The position numbers and the translations under genes were made by a program. Positions 35,401 to 47,400 of a stretch of 64,000 nucleotides of DNA are shown piece after piece (position 1 is the first letter of the stretch; every line of letters starts with the position of its first letter). Where the stretch lies: the NCBI GenBank assembly GCA_932521035.1, contig OW051493.1:10314001-10378000 (forward strand), given 5' to 3'. The notes under the pieces were generated by a model that saw only the letters and a list, made by a program, of their open reading frames with translations, was not told the origin of the DNA and did not search any database. The stretch is from Oscheius dolichura. Taxonomy: Eukaryota > Nematoda > Chromadorea > Rhabditida > Rhabditidae.

Positions 35401-38400
35401 GTACCCTCTACGTCGGCGGCTTGGAAACCAACCCGACGGAACAGTCTCTCCGGAGGAGATTTGACCGTTTCGGTACGATCCTGGAGGTCGATGTGAAGAA
35501 CCCTGAATCGCCGAGTCCGTTCGCCTTTATCCATTTTGTCGACATGGATTCGACTGTGAAGGCCGTCAACCATCATCTACAACACGGCGGCACGGCGAAC
35601 ACAACGGCGGGCTTTGGAAAGAAACAGAGCAAGGTAAGCCGATTTAAAAGGCCAGGAATCCTCCCTTTCTAGGTGAATTTTGGCCGAACTAACGTGTCAA
35701 AACAGCTCTGGCTCGGGTGTATCCCCTCTTCCGTCCCGGAAGACGCAGTCAAATCCAAACTCAAGGCAATGCTCGACGGATCAACAGACGTTTTGTACGA
35801 TATAGCCGCGAATCAGGCGCTGGTGAGATTCGGCTCGCCCGATAGTGCACAGAAAGGATATACTGGTGTCAGGAGCCAAAACATGTGAGTTGTACTTTTG
35901 AGGGAAAATGTAAATGCCAGGTGAGAGATGGGGACGAGGAGGGCCCGATGGAGTAAACATGTGACTAGCAAGGGCAGAAGGGGGATAGCCGAGGGACGAT
36001 TCAAATCTCGCGGCATATAGCTGTTTATAGTGCAAATAAAGGGAGGATAGCCATGGGAACCAGAGGAATAGACAGTATCCCTCCATTCTGTCCAGGAAGA
36101 CGAGGGAGGATGGGGAGGAAGGGCTTAGGACGGGACCTAGTGATAGTTTGAACTGTCCTCCTGTTCCCGCCAATTTCTCTAGCTAGCTCCAAGGAGTGAC
36201 GATGACTAACCCCCTCCCCTCTTTTGTATCAGAGCGTCCATTTTGAGTATTGCGCCATCGCGCGCGGTCGGTTCCCCCGCCAAAATTTTGAACACTCTTC
36301 CGCCGGCGCCAAAGTCATAATGCCGACGGGTTTCGAAAATTTACGACGACCCCGGCCGGATGGCGGATGGCTTTAATTAAAAGTGGTGGTCATGAGGGAG
36401 GACGGGAGTCGTTGAGAGCAATTTGCTGCCGTCCTCCCCTGGAACAGTGAATTGGGATGTTTGGACAGGTGGCCCCCCATCCCATCCCATCCCTTTCCGT
36501 CCGGTCGTGGCAATTCCCAGAAGCAATTTTGCCTTGTTGGAAGAGTGCTTTGTCCCGAGGAGGATTCCCCTCCTTCCTTCCTCCCCATTAAGTCAATCTA
36601 CACGACTGGCAGGTGCTATTTAAGCGCTGGTTTTTTTCTGTCCAACTTTGTCTCTCGTCATATTTACCTCACGTGTCCGTCTCCTTTCCTATTCGGCATC
36701 GTTTATTTGATGGTGTCGTGTAGAACTTCGCGGGAGAGATAGCCAGGCTGGCAGGCGGCGTGCCCCTCCTCATCACGGAGAGCGTCAGGATCGAATGGAG
36801 GGCGGGAATTGAATGGGGAGGCGACGACGGCGGCAGCGTCGGGGAGGCCCCTGAGAGGAGAGAATGAGAATGGGAAGGGGGCGGTCGATACGACGCGCAG
36901 GCAGACGGCTGAGGCTGTGCCCAGGGCTGGCAGCCTGCCAGACCGCCCTCTCTACCGGCTCGCGCCGCTTCTTCTTCCTCCACGTCGTTTCCATTTTTTT
37001 CTAAATTTTAATTATTGGCACAGTCGAGACGATCTCCGGCCATGTAGAACGTAATGGGTTTTCACACAACAAATTGGCTTTATTATAGCCGCGTGTCTGA
37101 CCGCGAAAGTGCACACACTTTATGGCTCGGCATCGCGTGCAATCCTCTTCTTTTTCACCGTCGTTTTTCTCCGAGAACCGATCAGATCCTACTACTTTTA
37201 ATCATATTATCTTGGCTACGATTCCTTTTTACATTTTTGGCGCTATGGCAAAGAAACGAGGGCGCCTATTGGGTGGATAACTGTTAGGGGAGCCGTTCCT
37301 GACGCGGAAATGAGCGGGATAAGTTGGCAATCCAGATGAACAAATAGCAAATAGTCTTTTAATGATACCAACAACATTTAGAACTTTTATGCGCAGGTCC
37401 TGAACGGATAAAAAGCTCGTCCTTCTCCTCCTCCTCAAATGCGCCCTTTCGCGTCAGGATCCATAGCCAATGGGGTTTCTAAAGGTTCCTCTAGACTAAC
37501 TAAAATCAGCAAAAGGTCAGGCGGAAGGTCCTGACGCGACTGCACGCATGGACGGTCATTTCCTTGTTACATGCGAGGCCAACGCCCAGAGTGGCCTCTG
37601 CCCCCTTATAAGAACTTTGACTCAAAACGAGGAGAGGCTAGAGACAGTACAAATTATTTAGTCCTTACTGCTCAAAAGTCGTTTTGAAGGTGATCCCCTC
37701 TGCGACGGCGCTGATTTTAATATCCATAAAAGGGTGTGTGGCATCACTAATCTAGCGGTCTTTTTTCGTACTATAAAGCGGACTTACGCATCCCGACAGC
37801 TCAAAACTGGGAGCACAGATCACGTTCCCGTGTAGCGAGAGATGTGACCTGGGAGATGGAGGGTATTATAAGTTGTTGCTATGAATGAACTGATCTCGGG
37901 CCCCCTGTTCAATAGACGGCTAATTCTACACGTCATGTTCATTCACTGCAGAAGGGGGAAGAAAATCAGAGATCAACGGAGTTTGAAGATCTGTCGATCT
38001 TTTGATTCTCTGATCAGCCACAGCAATACGGCTGTCTAACTGTGGCTGCATCCAAATGGTAAACCCCCGCAAAAATACAGTACGATCGTGTTGTGACCCC
38101 GGAAATGGACTGATTCATAGTTTACAGTCGTCCCACATCCCGCGTCCCTCTCCCATTTTAGGCGGATCCCCTCTGTCGCGAAGATCCCTCCCACCTGATC
38201 CTAATCCCGTCTCACGAGACTCGTCCCTCTGACGAAAACGGAGAGCTCATTAGCCCGATTTGATATTCTTCTCGTCGTCTACAAAGGCGGAAACTGTTTT
38301 TCCCCTTGTTTACCACTTTGCCCTCTCCGCCTGTTGCCGCCGATATTCCCAGAATATAATAATATAGGGGGAGTTCTACAGTATGCCTACCACCCCGGCG

Positions 38401-41400
38401 TCATCCATCCGCCCGGAAGAGAGGAAGTCAGAAGGAAATGAGCCGCGTACCTTCTCTCGGGCAGCCCCTCTATTAATTCTTTGTATCCTATCCCCCGTGA
38501 CACTCCTCCCTGCCTGCCGTCTGATTAGCCTCCGGCTTCCTACCGTGAGAAGAGGAGGCCGTGGGGGCGCACCTCTAATCAGTGAAAGCGAGAGGCAGCG
38601 AGTGTCGAGAGCTGAAGCCAGGGGGCTTCCAATTAGCCGTGAGGGATTAGCCTCATCCGGGCCCCGGTGCTGGGATACGCGGCGGCGATAGGCATCCTCC
38701 ACCTGGCTGAGTCTCCGAGGGATTAGGAGACAAAATGGAGTCGAGCCGAGACGCGACGGGGATTTGTGATCGCTTATAGTCCAAAAGGGGGGCTTATTAT
38801 TGACCCAGTACGGTAGTCTATAATCAGAAGGGGGTAATGTCAGGGCAGGGCCGGGGCAGGCGGGGGATGAGGGAGGTGAGGGGATTGAGGGGCCTTTGCC
38901 GTTTGGAGGATGCCGTTTCCATCCATTATATGCTCTTATCCTCCCCGAGGCCCTGGTTCCCCCGTCCCGACGTACGCCCGTACCGCGACCCGCGTTCTCC
39001 TGCCCCCGGCTCCCGGCCCTTTGGCTTTCCAGGCAGATGCGAACCCTGGCCCATCCCTGGAGTGATATCATCACCATTTTGTACAGAGGAGCGAAATTCT
39101 AAGAGAACTGGTTGACACTTTGAGGTCATAAGTTATACGACCTCCCCGTCAAGGCTCCGGATTACTACTAGTGTCATCAACTGGCGCCGGGGTCCTGCTT
39201 CTCTCCCCTTTTTCTTCTTCTTTTTCAAACTACGTCGTCGGCCACGTGGCTCATCCTCTTTCTCTTCTTCCCACGGCTTAGTGTCCTGTGAAGAGGAGGA
39301 GACGACTACGTGGCCGGGGGACTTTGCCAGCTGTTTAACCGGGGAAAGAGGATGGAATACGATATTGTAAGCAAAGGAGTAAAAGTTAAACCACAAACAC
39401 AAGGGGTCACTATGCAACAACAGCGGCAGCGGCCGACTGGAAAACATCCCACGCGCGCCCCCTCCAAATATCCCCCTAAAGTGGTTAAATTAGACGCTTC
39501 TTCCTCCTACCCTCTCCCCGTCTCTCTCTCCTGGCTATTAAATATTCCGGGTTCGGTGAATTTCTTAATTTTCTTTTTAATTAATAATTAATGTAGCCCC
39601 TTTTTCAGTGAATTCGAATACGATGGTCAAATCTACCGGCTATCCGTCGACTACGGCACAGAGGCTCTGCTGAACTATTTCCGAGAGCGTCTGGGCAAGG
39701 GCAATTACCTCAGTCCACCGCCTAATCCGCCGGCTGATATGCCCGGATATTCGAGATATGACGATAGGAAGGGCTCTTCCAGGAGGAGGTCCCGATCCCG
39801 CGACCGGGGACGGAGAAGCCGCTCCGGCTCGAGGAGACGAAACAGGAGGAGAAGTACAAGGAGGAGGACACGCTCCACTAGGTAAGGAACAGTTAATTAA
39901 AGGACTGTACAGGACGGTAGAAAGGGAATACTGCAAAAACTAATAGGACCTAATCGGGTCACATAAGCGTTAACTCGAATCAGGGAGGGTGTGGTAGGGG
40001 GCGACAACGTAGTCCACCTGTTTTCGAAAATTCTCTAGCGGGGCTTCCCCCTTTAACTACAGAAATCAGCCCCCCTCCCCACGTCAAAACCGGTTCTCTC
40101 TCTGCAGAGGGCCGCCACCCCGCGAACTCCCTTGTCCCTCCCTGGCTACTCCTCCCTCCTCTCTTCCTAGTTTATCTATTTTGATGGGGTTAGTTAGTCA
40201 TAACCCGGCCTAGGGTTTTGGGAATGGCAGCCGGTCTTTTTAGAGGGACAGCTGGCTCTTTTTGGTGCCACCTGCTGGCCGTCAAGGTTACCAGTCCGGG
40301 AAAACGGTTCTTTGTAACTAATCAGGTTATTTTTTTAGCGAGGACTCGTCCGCCTCCTCTGGTCCGTCGAGTAGCAACGGTTCACGGTCATCCTCTCCAA
40401 GTAGGAGTGACTCACCCCCTCATCGCTACCGCCACTCGGTTTCCAAGAAACGAACTCCTGGTCGAAGTACGACTCTCTTTAATCTTTCTAATTAAACTGA
40501 TTTCCAGACGACGATTACGGTAACCACCACGGGGACCGATCCCCCAAAAGATCCTATTCCCGGGAGAGGAGGAAGTCCGTCCCGTCTCTTTCAAAACACG
40601 CTGACTCCCACCATCATCACCACCAGCAGTCGTCCTCGGGAGGAGATCGAGCCGCCAGTGGAGATAGCGGGTACGTTACCATTTTCTAATCCATCATCTC
40701 CTAAATTTACTATGGCCCTTTGGTCCTGAACGGAAATCGCTCAATAAATTTCTTCAGTTATAGGTTCGAAGAGCCGAGACAACTGGAGCCGCCACCGGCT
40801 CCTCCACCCTTGGCTCCTCCAATCCAGCACAAGGCCTCGCCGCCGCCCGCTCCACCACCGGGCCCTCCTCCTCCACCGTTACCGAAGCAACCACCACCAT
40901 CCCAACACTTCTATCACATGCCGTCGGGGCATCAGGCACTGCCACCACCTCGGCCACAGCCTCCACCACTGATGGCCCAGTCGGTGGCTCCGCCTCCTCT
41001 GATGACGCTGCCTCCTCCTTTGAAGTCACACAGGCCGAGGGAAGATCATCATCATATTCCCTATCCTGGTCCCAGTAATGAGAGGGACAGGCAGAGGCAG
41101 CCGGATAGGAGGGATGATAGACGGGAAGAGCGAAAGGAGTCCATCATCAGGCACCAAGACCACTACCCTGAGAGGATGAGGGACGATCGACGGGAGGATA
41201 GACCGAGGGAAGATCGGTCTAGAGATGATCGGCAACGAGATGACCGACGGGACGAGAGACCCCGGGACGACAGGCCCCGGGAGGAGAGGCCCAGGGACGA
41301 TCGACCGCGAGATGACCGGCCGAGGGAGGATAGATCTAGAGATGAGAGGCCGAGAGACGATAAACCACGGGAGAGACCGCCCATGCCTCCTCTGGATATT

Positions 41401-44400
41401 CGAAGGCCGCCCCATGAGCAGGAGAGGCCACGTCCGCACGAACCAGAGAGACGACCACATGAACCGGAGAGGAGGCCACCACCTCATGAACAAGACAGAC
41501 GACCACCTCTACATGAACAAGGACGGCCACTGCATGAACAGGACCGGAGGATGACTCACGAGCAATTGGTGAAGAAGCCTTCCGTCGACTTGGCCAATCC
41601 CCCTCCTCCTCCGAAACATATTCCCAAAAATGTGAGCATTTCTTCATTTTCTATTTCATATTAATATTTTTAGCCTCGAGAGCATGGATTGAAAGATCCG
41701 AGGGTGTTCAGACGGCCAGATTTTGTCCCGAGGCCAGTTATGACCCAGATTGGCCGCTTCTCCTGCATCTACGGTACTTGGGAGATACGGAAGACCCCAG
41801 TGATGGAGGCCAGGATGATCAAGGAACCACCGAGCAATGTGGAAACGGGACCAGTGCATCCAGAAGCGAGGAAACGGTTAGAATTGGCTTTATACCGTAA
41901 CCAAAAGCAATTCCAGATCCTCTGGGAGTGTGCACAGTGTTGACCACAATAAGGGAGACGGCCGAAGTGATGCGAGACGAGCCAGCGGGGGGAACGTGCC
42001 CCAGAGCCATGACGATCCCCACACTGCCTTCCACTCGTTCCCGTCCTTTGGCCAGCTACCGGCTCCCGCTCCTCCCACCCCGGTACAGCCCTTCCCGCCG
42101 ACGTCATTGTTTGGTGTTGATGAGAATGCTAGACTCAAACAGCGTTCCGAATCAGCTCCTGTAAGCCGTTTACCCGTTATTTGTGAAAAACAGTCCATTT
42201 TAGAACTGGCAGAATCAAAAGTCCCTAGAACCGCAGACGCCGCAGACCCCGGCTCCGTTCTCTGCCGGTCCCGGCCCGACACCTGGTCCAGGATTGATTC
42301 AATCCCGTACGGGGAGCATCTCCTATGAGGATCGGTTGAGCAAGCTGAGACAACTGGGAGCCGCCGTGAAGCATACCCCGATCAAACTGGGACTAAATCC
42401 TATCAGTACCCAGCAGTTTGGAATGAGTGGCGGGAATCTGCCGCCTCCTCCCCTGCCGTCTTCCTCCCGGCCGAATCTCCATATCACCATCCCGGCAGCG
42501 GGCACCTCGTTTCCTACTACTCCTAATTCCGCGAAGAGTGACTTTTCTCCAAGGGTTGATGTAAGTCATCCATACTTTCCCGTTAAATTATATGAATTTA
42601 CAGAATGCCCGTAAATTGAACACCGCCATCCCCACGAGCAGTTCCCGGCAGCCGTTCGCTCCTGTCTCTGCCCAGCTGCCCTCCCTCTTCGATCAACATC
42701 CATCTCCACTGTTGAATGCTCCTCCTCCACCTCCGGTCCTTCCCAAATTGGATGGCTACCTGAAGAGCCCTCCGATGACACCGTCTGCCAGTCGCCTGCC
42801 ACAGACGGTCTCCACCCCGTCGCCGTCTATCTCTGGCCGGCCGACTGATTTCAAACAGCAGACGCCACAGACGCCGAGTACGCCCCGCTCTGCTCATCCG
42901 TCTTCCCGGCCGTCGATGGATAGACGCGATTCTGAACGGAGAGGAGAGTTCGGAGTGGTTAATCCCTGGGACAAGACCAAGGAGAAGGTGGGATTAGACT
43001 GTTTACCGTAGTAAATTACGAAATTTAGCCTCAACCTCAGCAACTTTCTCACCGCCATGATTCTCTTTCATTCATGAGGTCTCCTCCCGTTCCCCCGAAG
43101 AAGACCTCCCTTCCTCCTCTCCACGAGCCTCAGCCAATCAGTACCCCAACTTTTCCACCATCTTGGGGATCGAATGCTGTGAAGCCTCGAGAGCCACCGA
43201 AGGAACTGCCCTTCGGCCGGATCCCGAAGAAATCTTCAGCTGCTCAGTTGGCTATCCCCATGTCTCCACTCGTCCCACCTAAAGCTAAAGAACATAAGAA
43301 ACATAAGGAACACAAGGCGAGGATGAAGTCAGATGGAACCTTGGAGACGAGAGAGGAGAGAAAGATGAGGAAGGCAATGAGCAAGGAGAGGAAGGATAAG
43401 ACGAAGAAGATCGAGAAGAAATTGGAGAAGAAGAAGTCGAAAGATAGGGACAGCAAGGAGAAGGAGAAGGACAAGGACAAGGACAAGGATAAGGAGAGAA
43501 GACGGGAAAGAGAACGAGAACGGGAGAGGGAGCACAAGAAGGACAAGGACAAGGACAAGGATAAAGACAAGAAGGATAAGAAGAAAAAGAAGAAGAAGCA
43601 CCGGCCGAGCAGTGATGACGACTCCGATGTGGACGATCCCCTCTACCTACAGGTATGATAATGTAAAATCTCTTTATTAATTGGGAAATTACAGAAACAA
43701 GTGATGAGAGACCAATCAGAACAAATGAGTGCCGATGCTAAATTGGCTGCTATGATCAGTGTTGATATGTATGACCGGGTGAAGAGACGCAGCTCCGGAG
43801 TGACTAAGGACGAGTCCAAGAAGAAGGCCCTCCAGGCGTTGAAGGACAAGAACCATCCCAAGGTAGGGATCTCCCATTTTGATCTAAATAATCCTTTTTT
43901 AGAAGAAGCGCCTGCTCGTCTCGTCTGATGACGATGAGGATGACTCCAGCGCCGAGTCCGACGCAAAGAAGACGGACTCCGAGCCAGAACTGGACGAGGA
44001 GACACTGAAACTGAAAGTCAAGCCATCCCTAGAGAAGGACCTCCACCTGACTAGTGAAAGCGACTCGGAGGAGGAAGTCCCCCCAAAGAAGACGAAGATC
44101 GAGAAGGGCAAGACCAGCCACGTCTTTGTCAATGACGATCTTTACGTGGCCAACAGTTCAGAGGACGAGAAGGCCCAGCTGCCCAATGAGAGGAAGGCCA
44201 AGACGAGTGTCTCGGATGAGAGCGACCACCACAGGAAGCATCCTCAGAAGACGGACTACTATAGCCTATTCGGGTCAGACAGTGTGGATGAGAAGAAGGA
44301 GAAGAAGAAATCGCAATCTCCCGCTCAGCAGAAACAACGGAAAAGACTTCCGTCTAGTACCCACGAGGACAACCAGGCCAAGAGGAGCAAGCGTGGTTCT

Positions 44401-47400
44401 CTCAGCTCTGAAGTCAGTGGAGAGGCCAAGAGTCGGGAACAGAGCGTGAAGAAGGAGGATCCAATGACTAGTGGCTCAGAGGACAAGGTATTTTCCCTTC
44501 AGGACCCAAATATATCCGTTTTCCAGCATCCAATCCACCCGCAGGAGATAGAGAGGCCTCGTCTGCTGACCAAGGCCGCGATGAAAGTCTTCGAGACCCC
44601 GTCCACTAGCCACCAGCCTCATATGGTAAGTCTTCTACTTTATCCTACTGTAGTGTGAGCACGCTGTCACGTGTCTGACTGGAATGGTGCTCTCTCTGCT
44701 CTATCCCGAGTACCCGTTTGCGTTGATGTTGTTGTTCTTTTAATGTTGTGTTGTGGTTCAGCAGCAGCAGCATCAGTTGTCGGACCATGACACGGACGAC
44801 AGCGACGAGGCCGGCCCGGCAGAGAGTCAGAATTTGAGCTCGACCAGTGGTAGTGAGAGCGAAGGCTCCGGCAGTCCGCTCTCCCCCTCACGGAGCACTG
44901 TGCATGAGCTGGAGGAGCAGCTGCATGACGATGGCCAGTCGACAGTGGCTACGACGGAACCTAACGAGCAGAGCCAGGACGCTCCTCTGGAGCAGACACT
45001 ACTACCCGCACCGCCTCCTCCTCCTCCTCCGCACTTTCCATCCTCTTCACCAGCAGTTCAGTATGAATTCCAGGAATTGGTGGAAGAGGAGCCGGTACGC
45101 GATTTGGAAGGCGACCTGGCTGCTCAGGCAATCTGCGACGATGATGATCAAGTAGGAAAATTTGTCTCTCTATAGGGTGGCATGGGCTTTCTGTTGCATG
45201 TGACTTCTATGTTCTATTTCTATCCAAATTAACGGGTTACTGTAACCGGACTAATATTATCTTTTATAGAACTTCGAACCGGTGGCTGGGCAGGCAACGA
45301 TCTTCGACGACTGCGTGGATCCCATCCCTGAGTATCCCTCGCATGCTTTCACCCGCGATGAACCAATCATCGTGGATCCGAATCCTGTCGAGATCTCAGA
45401 GGTAGAGGTACAGTACTTCTCCAACCAGAAATCAATTTCAGGAGCAGATACTGATGGAATCCTTTGCGGAGGAGCCCCTCCCCGAGGACGAGGAGAACGC
45501 CGAGATGAATCCGTCTCATCCGAAGCATCACCATCATCATCCGCCTGTTCCTCTCAAGACCTCTACTCCCCGAGCCAACCAGGAGAACGAGTTCCCCTCG
45601 CCGTCTTCCCTGGCTGCTCATGCCGTGGCCGTCAAGTCGCCGCTTTCCGTGGCTGTCGACGGTCCCCAGCAGCAGCAGCAGCCGGTGCAGGTCCGTACTC
45701 CTCAGCTCTTCTCCCCGGTGGCCACCTCCTCCTCCAATGATGGTCTGACCTCTCCGATCCGAAGTAAGCCCACTCCGATGTCTGCCGTGGCTCAGTCGCC
45801 ACTGGTTTCACCGGGAATGGCCTCAGCTACTCCTCCGCTTCGAATGGATATGATGAGGAATGCCGATTTTACACAAAACCGTGGGTTTACCCGGATCGAC
45901 CCAAAATTTACGGCTTTCTTTTCAGTGATGGGTCATCAGAACCTCTATCACACCCGGCAACAATTCGAGAACTCTTTCTATCAAAACAATATCCGGAATA
46001 GTATGGCACAGCAGCAGATGCAACACCAGCAACAACAACAACATCATCAGCAGGTGCCGCTGCAACAGATCGCCCCAGTTCAGCAGGTATACATTTAAGA
46101 CCCTTTTCCCACTTCTCGGAAATGACAATCGGGATGAGAATTCCTTTGTTCCCGGGTTAATCAATAGAGTACAAAAAAAGCGGCTAGAATTTATATTGAA
46201 CCCGTGGAGTACATTCAAAGTCGGGTTGAATCCAGCCAACCGTCCTACCGTCTCTTTGAACACTTGGATTACGATAGAACTCGGAATTCCACACCCGTAG
46301 AGCCTCGGCAGTCTATTTGTACAGGACCCTAGCACCATCATCCCCTATCGGTCCCCTTGCCAGAAGAGTTCAAACATGTTTTTAAGGCCATGGGGTCGAA
46401 AAAGGGGTGATCCGTTGGGAAGACGGTGACCACTGTCTGGGTAAACATTTAGGATACATACAGAGAGATGACCCTTTGCCCTTGGGCCCTTGCTAGGAGA
46501 AGAACCAAGCCAAATATAGCCTAATCCAAAGCATCTCGTTTCCTAGTCTGTAGTGGTCTAAAAACTGTTTTGATAGGGAATTGAACAACAGTCAAAGAGC
46601 CACAGCGACATGGCTGTCTAACTGTGGCGTCTTTACTTCATGCCCCGAGGTCTTACAGTCTCCAGATTATGATTTTCTCTCCAAAAAGTGATCCTGATCC
46701 CTGGTGCCCTTTTCTAGTCATGTTTTCTGTGAGTGTAGATCTTGTCATACTGTAAGTTTCGGCCCGTTCCATCCCTTATCCCCTCTAGATCCTCGGCTGA
46801 TCCTCTTCCCTCTATCAGTCATACTAAAAATAGCGGAATCTGCCTTCCCTCGTATTTTCAAAAAGCATACACAGTCTTGTACTGAAGAAAGAAGTCTATT
46901 TGCAGAGTCCTGTCCCTGTTCCGCATCTGAATGGTCTGGCCTCCTCTTCGGTGATCCTGGAACATCGTGGCCTGGCTGCTGTCCCATCTCCCAGCCATCA
47001 ACACTCGGGCAATTCGTCCCTCTCCAGTCCCGGTACCCCGCCTTCATTTGGAAAGGTAAGAGCCGTTGCCACAGGGGGATGACGACGATGATTCAATGTG
47101 TCGCAAATGAGGGGAATAAGTTTGTTATTTTGCTGCTGTTGCCTAGGAATTGGCGCTCTGCCGTGCCAGGCTGAAGCTAGGCACGGCTGGGAACGGCCCA
47201 CTCTTTGATGCGAGGAGCGCATGAGAACGGCGTTCCCGCCCCCCACAAGCTGGAATCTCTCGTCCTCCTCCCCTGCCCTGCTCTCTCTCGTCTCTTCTCG
47301 TCTGCGTCTAGTCTCTGCGCTTGTTCTTTCACAGGACATACTAAGTACCACAACTGTGCCCGATTTTCTGTCGTCTCTCTACTTTCCCTGCTCTCTCCGC

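Noticed and set aside
38376-39077. A 233-residue open frame on the minus strand inside the long spen intron
   Set aside because: No family motif, no splice partner, and a residue mix (Arg, Pro, Ser, Gly) expected from random GC-rich DNA.
43244-43601. Leu/Ser-rich minus-strand frames
   Set aside because: They are the antisense of the Lys/Asp and Arg/Glu repeats of the spen gene.
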